Of a stretch of 64,000 nt of DNA, positions 30,961-38,121 are shown piece after piece. Below the pieces are notes generated by a model. The model ran no database searches. It was not told the DNA's origin and saw nothing but the letters and a program-made list of their open reading frames with translations. Numbering within the stretch: the first letter of the stretch is position 1; each line of letters opens with the position of its first letter. The stretch is taken from NCBI GenBank assembly GCA_963704545.1, contig OY969915.1, positions 496,001 to 560,000 on the forward strand, in the 5' to 3' direction. The translations under genes and the position numbers were made by a program. Source of the DNA: VRUE01 sp963704545 (lineage in GTDB: Bacteria > Actinomycetota > Thermoleophilia > Solirubrobacterales > 70-9).

Positions 30961-32250
30961 TCAAGCAATGGGAGGCCGGCGGCCTGATTCGCTCCGGAGC
31001 CGCCGACGCGCGTTTACGACGATCGCCCTGGGCAGGCTGGTCACGAGCGTGCGCATGGGCTTGGCACGGCGGGTCACCAGCGCGTCGAACTTGGCTGCGA
31101 GCTCCTCGTCGCGGGCCGCGGCGGAGAAGAAGAATCGCTCGCCCGGCCGGGTGCGGCGGCCGCTCGCGTACTCGTTGATCGTGTAGGCGTGCATGCGCAG
31201 TTCGCGCCCGTGCTTGCGCCGGTATCGCCGGAGCCCGCGCTGCAGCGGCTCCTCGCCGTGAAGCGCGGGCGTGACGCTGTCGGCGAGCCACTCGGCCGAC
31301 TGGAAGGCCCAGCCGCAGCCGACGCCGAAGAGCGGGTCGACGGCCATCGCCGCGTCGCCGACGAGGGCGAGGCCGGGTGCGACCGGGACGCTGACGCGGT
31401 TCGGCATCTCGACCTTGCCGAGCAGCGGGCCGACCTGGCGCGACTCGCGGATCGGCGGCGGCGCATCCGGCAAGCTCGCCATGAAGGCGACGAGCGCGGC
31501 CTCTGGATCGCGGCGGAACTCGGCAAGGCGGTCCTTGGTCGGCATCGCCGCGTAGAAGACGAGGCCGCCGTCGGTGGGGAAGGCCGCCGCCCAGTCCGGG
31601 TCCATCAGCCAGGCAAGGCTGGCGTTTTCGGGGTCCGCCCGTGGGCTCTCGTAGTAGGCGCCGTAGGCGAACCGGCCGTGGGGGCTGGTCTTCGTCTTCA
31701 CACCGGCCAGCTCGGCGATGCGGGAGTCGCGCCCGTCCGCGCCGACGACGAGCTGTCCGTACAGCGCCCTCTCCTCCCCCTCGCGGTTGCGGGCCGCGAG
31801 GCCCTTTACGGCCTTGCCGTCGCGGAGCAGGCCGCAGGCCTCCCAGCCGAGCATCAGCTCCACTCCCGGTGTCTCGGCGGCGGTTCTCCTCAGCAGCGGA
31901 TCGAGGTGCTCCCGCCGCAGGTTGACGCCGTAGCCCGCCCGCTCGGGCGGTGTCTCGAGCCGGCCCCAGGGCGTCCACGGCCGCATCCGCGAGCGCAGCC
32001 CGCCCGCCCGCACTATCGGCTCGAGCAGTTCGAGACGTTCGAGGGTCGGCACCGCCGAGGCCTGGATGTAGTGCGAGCAGATCCGCTTGAAGGCGCGCGG
32101 GTCGGGGCTCTTCTCGACCAGCGCGACGCGTACGCCTGCGCGGCCGAGGAGGATCGCCGCGCTGCAGCCGGCCAGGCTGGCGCCGGCGACGATCGCGTCG
32201 TAGCTCGGCGGATCGCTCGTGCGGCCCTCGCCTCGATCCCCGTCCTGCAT
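30961..32250 (-). CDS. FAD-dependent oxidoreductase, geranylgeranyl reductase/halogenase-like family
   Basis: A 429-residue flavoprotein. 'YDAIVAGASLAGCSAAILLGRAGVRVALVEKS' is the dinucleotide-binding Rossmann (residues about 17-48). 'LVVGADGRDSRIAELAG' is the DG motif. 'APGLALVGDAAMAVDPLFGVGCGWAFQSAEWLAD' is the GD motif with the second FAD contact. The family includes aromatic hydroxylases, halogenases and lipid saturases; no halogenase 'WxWxIP' is seen. CATAGT at 32257-32262 (minus strand) lies 6 nt before the ATG. It precedes the BacA-like gene by 35 bp on the same strand. Confidence 0.87.
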   Translation of the reverse strand: MQDGDRGEGRTSDPPSYDAIVAGASLAGCSAAILLGRAGVRVALVEKSPDPRAFKRICSHYIQASAVPTLERLELLEPIVRAGGLRSRMRPWTPWGRLETPPERAGYGVNLRREHLDPLLRRTAAETPGVELMLGWEACGLLRDGKAVKGLAARNREGEERALYGQLVVGADGRDSRIAELAGVKTKTSPHGRFAYGAYYESPRADPENASLAWLMDPDWAAAFPTDGGLVFYAAMPTKDRLAEFRRDPEAALVAFMASLPDAPPPIRESRQVGPLLGKVEMPNRVSVPVAPGLALVGDAAMAVDPLFGVGCGWAFQSAEWLADSVTPALHGEEPLQRGLRRYRRKHGRELRMHAYTINEYASGRRTRPGERFFFSAAARDEELAAKFDALVTRRAKPMRTLVTSLPRAIVVNARRRLRSESGRRPPIA

Positions 32251-32358
32251 GCCTCAACTATGAACGGACGGGCTCGGTGCTGCTCGGGATCCGCACGGAT
32301 TCGGCGCTCTGCAGAGCGGGTAGTTCACCCACACGCACCGAATCAAGGAGGAGAGAAG

Positions 32359-32523
32359 ATGGCTACGGAAAGAAGCTCGGGTGGAGCCGGGATCTCACTC
32401 GGCGGGATCCTCGTCATCGTCGGCATCGTCCTGATGATCGTCTGGAGCTTCTGGGTCGGCCTGATCGTGACCCTGGTCGGCCTGATCGCCTTCGGCGGCT
32501 TCGCCAAGGGGAAGTGGTACTGA
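32359..32523 (+). CDS. Small membrane protein, 54 aa
   Basis: A short gene with a strong ribosome-binding site, AAGGAGGAG, 6 nt before the ATG. The product has a polar N-terminus, then two closely spaced hydrophobic segments, 'ISLGGILVIVGIVLMIVWSF' and 'VGLIVTLVGLIAFGGF', and ends KGKWY. It resembles the small hydrophobic proteins common in actinobacteria but carries no known catalytic feature. It stands alone between the divergent oxidoreductase and the ArsR fusion gene. Confidence 0.75.
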   Translation: MATERSSGGAGISLGGILVIVGIVLMIVWSFWVGLIVTLVGLIAFGGFAKGKWY

Positions 32524-32557
32524 GCGCGTCCCGCTTCGGCCTCCCCGGCAGCGTGGG

Positions 32558-32587
32558 TTGACAGGTGACTAAATAGTCACCTATAGT
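32558..32587 (+). promoter_or_regulatory. Consensus promoter with palindromic operator in the spacer
   Basis: TTGACA at 32558-32563 and TATAGT at 32582-32587 are separated by 18 bp. The spacer is filled by the palindrome GGTGACTAAATAGTCACC (32564-32581, 8-bp arms plus AA). The -10 box is 8 nt before the ATG of the ArsR-AHSA1 fusion. A repressor bound there would block RNA polymerase, so autoregulation by the ArsR domain is the simple reading. Confidence 0.85.
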
Positions 32588-32595
32588 TCCAGGCT

Positions 32596-33360
32596 ATGGA
32601 CGAGGTGTTCAAGGCGCTCGCCGACCCGACCCGCCGCAGCCTGCTCGACGAGCTGTTCGAGCAGGACGGCCAGTCGCTGAGCGCGCTCGAGGCGCGCCTG
32701 CCGATGACGCGCTTCGGCGTGATGAAGCACCTGCGGGTGCTCGAGGAGGCCGGGCTGATCACGACCCGCAAGCGCGGGCGGGAGAAGCTGCACTTCCTCA
32801 ACCCCGTCCCGATCCGGCTCGTCCACGACCGCTGGGTGAGCAAGTACGCCGAGCCATGGGCCGCGGCCCTGACCGGCCTCAAGCACGAACTGGAGGAGAG
32901 GACGATGGAGAAGGTTTTCGAGATCTACATCAAGACGACCCCGGAGCGACTCTGGGAGGCGATCGTCGACGACGAGATGCGCCAGCGCTACAACTTCGGC
33001 GTCGGCGTGCGCTCGGACTGGACGCCGGGTTCGGGCTACGAGGGGTTCCACCCGGGCGCGGGGATCGCGATCGCGGCGGGGGAGAACCTCGAGGTGGATC
33101 CCCCCAACCGCCTCGTGCAGAGCTTCACCGCTCTGTGGAGCGATCAGGTCAAGAGCGAAGGGACCTCGCGGGTGACCTGGGAGATCGAGCAGGTGGAGGA
33201 TTCCTGCCGGCTGACGGTCACCCACGACCAGCTGCGAGAGGGCGCAAACGACGAACTCTTCGGCGGCTGGCCGATGATCCTCTCCGGCCTCAAGACGTTG
33301 CTGGAGACCGGTGAGGTGCTGACGACGCCGGGGTCGTTGCGCTACGCGCAGGCCGGCTGA
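32596..33360 (+). CDS. ArsR-type repressor fused to an AHSA1/SRPBCC domain
   Basis: A 254-residue fusion. Residues 1-95: winged helix 'VFKALADPTRRSLLDELFEQDGQSLSALEARLPMTRFGVMKHLRVLEEAGLI', no metal-binding cysteines. Residues about 105-250: 'EKVFEIYIKTTPERLWEAIVDDEMRQRYNFGVGVRSDW', the START-like AHSA1 domain with a ligand cavity, ending 'GWPMILSGLKTLLETGE'. The usual arrangement is two adjacent genes; here they are one frame, with 'LEERTMEKVFEIYI' at the junction, showing a former start. A ligand bound by AHSA1 probably signals to the DNA-binding part. Transcribed from the promoter/operator at 32558. Confidence 0.92.
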   Translation: MDEVFKALADPTRRSLLDELFEQDGQSLSALEARLPMTRFGVMKHLRVLEEAGLITTRKRGREKLHFLNPVPIRLVHDRWVSKYAEPWAAALTGLKHELEERTMEKVFEIYIKTTPERLWEAIVDDEMRQRYNFGVGVRSDWTPGSGYEGFHPGAGIAIAAGENLEVDPPNRLVQSFTALWSDQVKSEGTSRVTWEIEQVEDSCRLTVTHDQLREGANDELFGGWPMILSGLKTLLETGEVLTTPGSLRYAQAG

Positions 33361-33398
33361 GGGGTTCGGAGCCTCGCAGGGCGGGTAGCCCTTCTGGG

Positions 33399-33833
33399 AT
33401 GAGTCTTAACCGAACAGTCGCCCTGGTGGCGATCGCTGCAGCTCTAGCGCTCGCCGCCTGCGGCGATGATTCCGGCTCCGACACGACGAGCGAAAGCCCA
33501 GCCCCCTCGACCGAAAGCACCGAAACCGAGTCTCAGTCGGGCGAAAACGCCCCTGCACCCAGCGGCGAGGCCGTCCGCTCCGAAAAAGTCGCGATCTCCG
33601 GCTTCCAGTACGACCCCGAAACCGTGACCGTCCAGGCCGGCGGCAAGGTGACCTGGCAGAACGAGGACTCGGCCGAACACACCGCGACCCTCGACGACGG
33701 CAGCTTCACCACCGGCGCCCTGGCCGAAGGCAAGCTCAAGTCCGAGTCGTTCAAGACCCCCGGCACCTACACCTACTTCTGCGAGATCCATCCGCAGATG
33801 AAAGGCACCGTCGAGGTGGTCGAAGCGGGCTGA
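33399..33833 (+). CDS. Cupredoxin (plastocyanin/azurin-like) lipoprotein
   Basis: A 144-residue secreted lipoprotein. The signal peptide ends with the lipobox 'LALAAC' (Cys near residue 21). A Ser/Thr/Glu-rich linker of about 35 residues follows. The cupredoxin domain has 'EKVAISGFQYDPETVTVQAGGKVTWQNEDSAEHTATL' and 'PGTYTYFCEIHPQMKGTVEVVE', giving the type-1 copper ligands His, Cys, His, Met. It would act as an extracytoplasmic electron carrier or copper-binding protein. The gene stands alone, 38 bp after the ArsR fusion. Confidence 0.92.
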   Translation: MSLNRTVALVAIAAALALAACGDDSGSDTTSESPAPSTESTETESQSGENAPAPSGEAVRSEKVAISGFQYDPETVTVQAGGKVTWQNEDSAEHTATLDDGSFTTGALAEGKLKSESFKTPGTYTYFCEIHPQMKGTVEVVEAG

Positions 33834-33855
33834 ATCGCGCTCGTGGGACCGCTCT

Positions 33856-34053
33856 CTATGTCGTCGGAGTGGCCTCTGCGTTCTCGTCGTCAAGCCGAAG
33901 TGATTCGGGCCTCTCCGCGCCAGGAGGGAGGCGGAACATCTTGAAGGTCAGCGGCGTGGAAACGCGGTCGCGGATCTGGCAGCGGGGACAGTTTTCGAGC
34001 GCAGTCGCATGCATCTCGCTGTAGCGGCTGCCGCACCTCTCACACGTGAACAT
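33856..34053 (-). CDS. Small zinc-ribbon protein, 65 aa
   Basis: The product begins 'MFTCERCGSRYSEMHATALENCPRCQIRD': CxxC...CxxC in one zinc ribbon. The C-terminal half is polar and acidic. GAGGAGAG lies about 4-10 nt before the ATG, a good ribosome-binding site. It may bind zinc or nucleic acid. No closer assignment is possible. Confidence 0.7.
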   Translation of the reverse strand: MFTCERCGSRYSEMHATALENCPRCQIRDRVSTPLTFKMFRLPPGAERPESLRLDDENAEATPTT

Positions 34054-34154
34054 CTCTCCTCCTCTGGGCCGTGGCGGACGACAGACCGATACCCGATTGG
34101 CCCCGACGTCTAACCGGTCAATGATCCAGAACGACCCTCGGCCTCAAGAGCGGT

Positions 34155-34175
34155 AAGTTCATGACTTGTGAACTT
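34155..34175. promoter_or_regulatory. Inverted repeat upstream of a Xre-type gene, possible operator
   Basis: AAGTTCA (34155-34161) and TGAACTT (34169-34175) are exact complements separated by 7 nt. The site lies 42 bp before the start of the small HTH gene at 34217, a common position for an autoregulatory operator. Confidence 0.5.
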
Positions 34176-34216
34176 TCCTATGGTGATCTGCGCCGCCAGC
34201 ACGGACGATCCCCCGC

Positions 34217-34414
34217 GTGGGCGGCAATCTAGGCAGGAATCTTCGGCGTGCCCGCGAGCGGGCCAAGATGACCCAGGAGGAAGTCGCCGAACGCAGCGGC
34301 GTCCACGCCACCGAGGTCTCGAGGATCGAGGGCGACAAGCGCGACCCGAAGGTCTCGACGGTGGAACGGCTGGCAAAGGCGGTTGGAGTGCCTCCGAGCG
34401 ACCTGCTGCGCTGA
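34217..34414 (+). CDS. Xre-family helix-turn-helix protein, 65 aa
   Basis: A single Cro/CI-type HTH domain: 'LGRNLRRARERAKMTQEEVAERSGVHATEVSRIEGDKRDPKVSTVERLAKAVGVPPSDLL'. It has all five helices and the typical 'R..R...g.tQeelA..sGv....is.iE.g.r.P' pattern, but no effector domain. The start is GTG at 34217. An inverted repeat at 34155-34175 may be its operator. The gene marks the left side of the accessory stretch that holds the micropeptide genes. Confidence 0.9.
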   Translation: MGGNLGRNLRRARERAKMTQEEVAERSGVHATEVSRIEGDKRDPKVSTVERLAKAVGVPPSDLLR

Positions 34415-34475
34415 CGACCAGGCCGATCCCCGGTCCTGTGCGAGCGGCCGGAGACCGGCCCCTATTTCGGTGTGC

Positions 34476-34535
34476 CTACTTCGTCTTCATGACGCTCAGA
34501 AGCGGCGCGACCGAATCGACGTACGCGATCTTCAT
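34476..34535 (-). CDS. 19-residue micropeptide, copy A
   Basis: A 20-codon frame encoding MKIAYVDSVAPLLSVMKTK. GGGAGGGGGTGAG precedes the ATG by a normal spacing, so translation is likely. It is one of three related genes (others at 36170-36229 and 37619-37678) of exactly the same length, with conserved MKIA, (V/A)PLL and a penultimate basic region. The frame is closed by TAG followed by GCAC, as in the other copies. Downstream, GGCCGGTCTCCGGCC could act as a terminator. No homologue is recognised. A signalling, toxin-like or membrane-active peptide are all possible. Confidence 0.65.
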   Translation of the reverse strand: MKIAYVDSVAPLLSVMKTK

Positions 34536-34622
34536 CCCTTGCTCACCCCCTCCCGCTCGTCCGCACCCGGCGGGCTGCCGGGCCGTAGAGAGGGTAAGAA
34601 ATTGCTGAGCGTCGGGTTTTTA

Positions 34623-34634
34623 GTGAGCGCTCAC
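34623..34634. promoter_or_regulatory. 12-bp perfect palindrome between divergent genes
   Basis: GTGAGCGCTCAC lies between micropeptide A (minus) and the winged-helix gene at 34711 (plus). Its position fits an operator acting on one or both promoters. Confidence 0.45.
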
Positions 34635-34710
34635 GGCGCCTGGGAGTCGGCTAGGACTTATGCTCGGGCATTACTGACAACCCTCAACAGACCTGATCGG
34701 AGGAGTGGGC

Positions 34711-35394
34711 ATGACGCGCGGAGCGCTAGAGCCTGGACGGAAGCCGCTTAAGGAGCGAACGCGCCTGCCGGAGGACGCTCCTTCTTACCCTGCTGGTCAC
34801 CGCATCCGGCTCGAATCTCTCATCATCCTCCACGAGGGAGAGTTCAGCGCGGGAGACATTGCCAAAATGCTTGGCGAGGATGTGAAGATCGTCACCAATC
34901 ACCTTCGCGACCTCTACGACGCCGGCTGCATCGAATTTGTGGGGTACAGAGGAAAGGGCAACCTCAGGAAAGCCGTCTACCGCGCAGTCGCCCGACCATT
35001 CACGAGTGGCGAGGAGTACCGCGCAATGTCGCTAAAGGAACGACATGAGGCCCTTGGGGTACACCTTCAATGGATCTTTTCCGAGGGCCTCACGTCCTAC
35101 CGGAACAAAAAGATGGCAGGTGATGAGACTGTGTGTGTGGTCTCGGACGAACCAAACCTTGATTCCGAGGGCAAGCTCGAACTCCACGACTTCCTAGCCG
35201 CCTGTTGGACGGGCGAATCCGAGGGCGCTCTCGACGCATTGAAAGGCGTTCAAGAGATCGCCGGAAGAGCAGCTAACCGCATGGTTGAGTCAGGAGAGAC
35301 CGGCACGACGGTAGTAGTGGCGTTGCTGGCCTTCGAGCGTGGGAGGCCGCCAATTTCTGAGGGGTCGCTGCGGGTGCCAATCACCAAAAGGTGA
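34711..35394 (+). CDS. Winged-helix DNA-binding protein with unknown C-terminal domain
   Basis: A 227-residue protein. Residues about 30-80 form an ArsR-like winged helix: 'RLESLIILHEGEFSAGDIAKMLGEDVKIVTNHLRDLYDAGCIEFVG'. The remainder ('SLKERHEALGVHLQWIFSEGLTSYRNKKMAGDETVCVVSDEPNLD...') is predicted helical with no known motif and resembles an effector-binding region. ATG at 34711 has GGAGGAG 5 nt upstream; GTG at 34705 is less likely. Codon use is less G/C-biased than the flanking genes, hinting at transfer. It lies next to micropeptide A in opposite orientation. Confidence 0.8.
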   Translation: MTRGALEPGRKPLKERTRLPEDAPSYPAGHRIRLESLIILHEGEFSAGDIAKMLGEDVKIVTNHLRDLYDAGCIEFVGYRGKGNLRKAVYRAVARPFTSGEEYRAMSLKERHEALGVHLQWIFSEGLTSYRNKKMAGDETVCVVSDEPNLDSEGKLELHDFLAACWTGESEGALDALKGVQEIAGRAANRMVESGETGTTVVVALLAFERGRPPISEGSLRVPITKR

Positions 35395-35556
35395 GCGGTA
35401 ACCGAATTTGGGTTGCCACGCTCGTACCTAACTGCAACTGTTCATCGCTCCGACGAATTGCGAGTGATGAGTCTCACTTGGTCGGCAGATCTGTTCCAGC
35501 ACTCCGGGCGGGTAAAGGCCCTTCCCGTCCGGGGTCCTGGCACAGGAGGTATCCAC

Positions 35557-35826
35557 GTGCAAGACCAAGGCAAACAACCCAACCAGGCGGAACCCGCACT
35601 CAAGCGGGCACTCGGGCATCCCAAGCGAATTGAGATCTTCGGTTACCTCACACAGAATGGCGGAGCGGGCGAGACGGAGCTAGTCGAGGCTCTCGACTTG
35701 AGCGCTCTCACGGTGAGATATCACCTGTCGGTTTTGCATGACGCCGACCTGATCGTGCAGGTCGAGGGTGGGGATCATGGGCAGGCCGGGCCCTCGTACA
35801 TTGCTGCGACCTCGGCGGGCCTGTGA
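35557..35826 (+). CDS. ArsR-like winged-helix regulator, 89 aa
   Basis: Encodes 'LKRALGHPKRIEIFGYLTQNGGAGETELVEALDLSALTVRYHLSVLHDADLIVQVEGG', a minimal winged helix with the 'lghp.Ri.il.yL' ArsR opening. GTG at 35557 is chosen because AGGAGGT lies 7 nt before it; the frame extends further upstream without similarity. It may be the partner or regulator of the next gene, 25 bp downstream. Confidence 0.8.
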   Translation: MQDQGKQPNQAEPALKRALGHPKRIEIFGYLTQNGGAGETELVEALDLSALTVRYHLSVLHDADLIVQVEGGDHGQAGPSYIAATSAGL

Positions 35827-35851
35827 CGGCGTGTGAGCAGGGAGAGCCCGT

Positions 35852-36160
35852 TTGGCGCTGATCGCTCCGCAGTCGAGAGCCTTTCTGGTCGAGATGTTCA
35901 CCGACCTACGCACCGACCTCGAAAACCAGATGGGGGAGGGAGGAGAAGGCAGTCCTGACTCCGAGGAAGCTGCCCGCAAGCTGGCGATGTATGAGGTGCT
36001 GTTGGAGGGGCTAACTCAGAGCAAGGCCTTCCCCGACGACGAGACAGTGCGCCAGTACGTCGTCGGGCTGGCGAAGGCCACCGACGAGGCAAACGGATAC
36101 GAGCAGGCGGCGCTCGAACACCAGGCGTTCGCCGAGCTCGTCGCGGAGCTCGCGAGGTAG
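35852..36160 (+). CDS. Hypothetical helical protein, 102 aa
   Basis: Not recognised. The product is acidic and helical ('RAFLVEMFTDLRTDLENQMGEGGEG', 'AARKLAMYEVLLEGLTQS', 'YEQAALEHQAFAELVAELAR'). TTG start at 35852 with GGGAGAG 9 nt before it. It follows the ArsR-like gene in what looks like a two-gene operon. Its stop codon and that of micropeptide B on the other strand form the two ends of a palindrome (TAGGCAC A GTGCCTA, 36158-36172), likely a shared terminator. Confidence 0.65.
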   Translation: MALIAPQSRAFLVEMFTDLRTDLENQMGEGGEGSPDSEEAARKLAMYEVLLEGLTQSKAFPDDETVRQYVVGLAKATDEANGYEQAALEHQAFAELVAELAR

Positions 36161-36169
36161 GCACAGTGC

Positions 36170-36229
36170 CTAGTGCTGCTTAAAGATCTGCAGCAGCGGC
36201 ACGACCGTTCCCACGGGTGCGATCTTCAT
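36170..36229 (-). CDS. 19-residue micropeptide, copy B
   Basis: Encodes MKIAPVGTVVPLLQIFKQH. AAGGAGGTGA, a full anti-16S match, stands 5-8 nt before the ATG. It differs from copy C in four codons: two silent and two conservative (S/G, L/F), a pattern of selection on the peptide. The stop TAG is followed by GCAC. It is convergent with the hypothetical gene ending at 36160. Too short for standard gene calling, but the ribosome-binding site and three-copy conservation support it as real. Confidence 0.72.
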   Translation of the reverse strand: MKIAPVGTVVPLLQIFKQH

Positions 36230-36656
36230 CCCATTCACCTCCTTCCGCTCGTCAGCTCCCTGACCCAGCTTGCCGGGGTACCCGGCCTTCATTGTTAGAC
36301 GTACGCGCCATGAAGCCTCACCTAAGCACAGGCCCGTCGTTCCGCCCGGGCGGCGGTGAGGGGCCTGATCATTGGAATCATGCTCTGGTTTCGCGAAAGG
36401 GAGTCGGGCACACGTGGCCCGACCGCCTAGTTTACTTCGGGCGTGCCGGCAGGGTGGTTTTCTCCATCTCGTCGCCCCAACCGCCCGGAATGTGAGGTAG
36501 CTATGCCAAGAACCTGCGCAGGAACCCGCACGGTCGAATGACGGCTCGCGCCCGTTGAGAGCGCTAAGACAGCAGGTCCTACACCACCGCTATCCCGATC
36601 CTGCTGCCTCATCCGGTCTAGCCCGTGATATCGGTACTGCCATGTATTCTTGCCGC
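36230..36656. other. 427-bp region without a recognised gene
   Basis: Apart from the Shine-Dalgarno and leader of micropeptide B at its left end and the TATTCT box of the PASTA gene at 36645-36650, I see no supported gene. A short minus-strand frame upstream of micropeptide B could encode a further small peptide but has no ribosome-binding site. Base composition is mixed, typical of an accessory boundary. Confidence 0.5.
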
Positions 36657-37439
36657 GTGACTTGGGAGATCCGAGGCAGATCGAATTGGCTACGAGCCGA
36701 TCAGCAACGAGTGGCATTGCTGGTCGGCGGCTTGTTCGTTTCATGTTGTCTAATCGCATTTTCCCCTGCGTCGGCAAAGGCCGATGCCCCGGTGCTCCCG
36801 ATCTACGACGGGACAATGACATTTCCGCAGATAGGTGGGCCGTCGGACCCGGAGGAATTTTCCTGGGAAGTGACGCTCGGAGAAGGTCAGGAACTTGAAT
36901 TTCTCGATGAACAGCATGCGGCGGTCTTCTACACCGAAGGGCATCACTTGGCGTTCGGCATCACCGTGACTCTCGCCCACGACGCCCTTGGCGCAAACGT
37001 TCCCACGACGCTAAGCGTCTCAGGGGGAAACATCATCACCCTGAGCGTTCATCATCGCGCCGGAAACCCCGCTATTGGGGGAGCGCCATTCGTTTATCCG
37101 ATCATGGCTGGAGGAGGCTGGGAAGGCGGATTTTCAACGGTCATCGTGGATACCCCTCCAGACGAACAAGAACTTCGCGAACAGCGCGAAAGAGCTGAAA
37201 GAGAAGAAGCTGAAGCTGTTCGGCGTCTCCAAGCGTCAGAAGGCTGTCTCGTTCCTAGGCTCAAGGGCAGATCCCTGAGGGCAGCGAAGAAGCGCCTCAA
37301 GACGGCCAACTGCAAGATCGGCAAAGTGCAGCGGCTTAAAGGCGCCACCGCGAGGAGCGGCAAGGTCGTCAAGCAAAGTCCCAGGCCAAGCGTGATGTTG
37401 GGGTCGGCAACGACCGTCGATGTGATGCTGGGCCAGTGA
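36657..37439 (+). CDS. Secreted/anchored protein with C-terminal PASTA domain
   Basis: A 260-residue protein. An N-terminal hydrophobic segment (about 18-38, ending ASAKADA) is a signal peptide or anchor. A beta-rich middle region of unknown type ('TMTFPQIGGPSDPEEFSWEVTLGEGQELEFL') follows, then a short charged helix ('EQELREQRERAEREEAEAVRRL') and one PASTA domain: 'CLVPRLKGRSLRAAKKRLKTANCKIGKV...VVKQSPRPSVMLGSATTVDVML'. PASTA domains bind peptidoglycan stems or beta-lactams. GTG at 36657 is chosen because TATTCT is 6 nt upstream; an ATG at 36642 is possible. Confidence 0.82.
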   Translation: MTWEIRGRSNWLRADQQRVALLVGGLFVSCCLIAFSPASAKADAPVLPIYDGTMTFPQIGGPSDPEEFSWEVTLGEGQELEFLDEQHAAVFYTEGHHLAFGITVTLAHDALGANVPTTLSVSGGNIITLSVHHRAGNPAIGGAPFVYPIMAGGGWEGGFSTVIVDTPPDEQELREQRERAEREEAEAVRRLQASEGCLVPRLKGRSLRAAKKRLKTANCKIGKVQRLKGATARSGKVVKQSPRPSVMLGSATTVDVMLGQ

Positions 37440-37618
37440 ATCGCTAGCTTCAGATCCTTGCGGCAGCCTGCCGACTCCACCATGTGCGACGTAGCCGGAG
37501 GGCAAATCCGAGTCGCTGCCCAGGGTCGTGACTAGCGCAGCCACGCCGCCGAGCGTTGCCTCACCCTGCTCGCGAGAGGCCGGCGGCTCCCTCTGCGAGG
37601 CCGACCTCTGCGGAGTGC

Positions 37619-37678
37619 CTAGTGCTGCTTGAGGATCTGCAGCAGCGGAACGACCGTACTCACGGGCGCGATCTTCAT
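37619..37678 (-). CDS. 19-residue micropeptide, copy C
   Basis: Encodes MKIAPVSTVVPLLQILKQH. The leader has AAGGAGGTGA at the ideal spacing before ATG. It lies 20 bp downstream of the DUF4235 gene on the same strand and so can be read from its mRNA. It shares MKIAP, TVVPLLQI and KQH with copy B and MKIA/PLL with copy A. The sequence directly after the stop is TAGGCAC in all three copies. No known peptide family was recognised. Confidence 0.72.
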   Translation of the reverse strand: MKIAPVSTVVPLLQILKQH

Positions 37679-37698
37679 CCGATTCACCTCCTTCCGTT

Positions 37699-37971
37699 CT
37701 ACCGCGAGTCGTCTTCCTCGCCCGGCCAGCTGCCGGTCACGGAGGCGAAGCTCGCCCGGGCGCCGCGCTCGGCCATGCCTTTGACCAGGCGGAAGATCGC
37801 GCCCTCGAGGATGAGTGCAGCTGCCAGCTTCGGGTAGGAGACCCGGCGGTCCGCGGGCTCGGGCGCCTCGTGGTCGTCGAAGGCGGCCCAGATCCGGTCG
37901 AAGCCCTTCTGGGCGGCGAATCCGGCAGCGAGGCCGGCGAGTATCCCTATCGGCGCGAAGATCACCTTCAC
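37699..37971 (-). CDS. DUF4235 membrane protein
   Basis: A 90-residue protein: 'MKVIFAPIGILAGLAAGFAAQKGFDRIWAAF' gives one membrane segment followed by the 'FDRIWaafDDHEAPEP' motif of DUF4235, and a second amphipathic stretch 'KLAAALILEGAIFRLVKGMAERG'. This family is common in actinobacteria and its function is unknown. The stop lies 20 bp before the start of micropeptide C. Its C-terminal codons ('GSWPGEEDD') resemble sequence upstream of micropeptides A and B, which hints that the unit duplicated with its left flank. Confidence 0.85.
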   Translation of the reverse strand: MKVIFAPIGILAGLAAGFAAQKGFDRIWAAFDDHEAPEPADRRVSYPKLAAALILEGAIFRLVKGMAERGARASFASVTGSWPGEEDDSR

Positions 37972-37990
37972 GGGATTGAGCTACCCGGTG

Positions 37991-38057
37991 TCAGTCGGAA
38001 AAGAACGCCCGGGCGCGTTCGGCGACCAGCTCCGGGCGTCCGTCGGCGATGAAGTGG
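37991..38057 (-). pseudogene. 3' fragment of an alpha/beta hydrolase gene
   Basis: The minus strand reads HFIADGRPELVAERARAFF then SD and stop. This is the C-terminus of the hydrolase encoded at 39242-40123 ('HFIADERPELVAERARAFF'). The fragment has no upstream part: at 38058 the similarity stops and the DNA of the ATPase insert begins. 38001-38057 is the left copy of a 57-bp direct repeat whose right copy is 39267-39323. Confidence 0.85.
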
Positions 38058-38087
38058 GTTCAAGGAACCAGATGTACGAATGAGGGA

Positions 38088-38106
38088 CGTTTAGTGGCAC
38101 TAAACG
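38088..38106. promoter_or_regulatory. 19-bp palindrome before the ATPase gene
   Basis: CGTTTAGTG (38088-38096), a central G, and CACTAAACG (38098-38106) form a perfect inverted repeat. It lies 15 bp before the ATPase start, so an operator role is likely. The AT-rich composition differs from the host DNA. Confidence 0.6.
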
Positions 38107-38121
38107 CTAAACTAATTGCAT

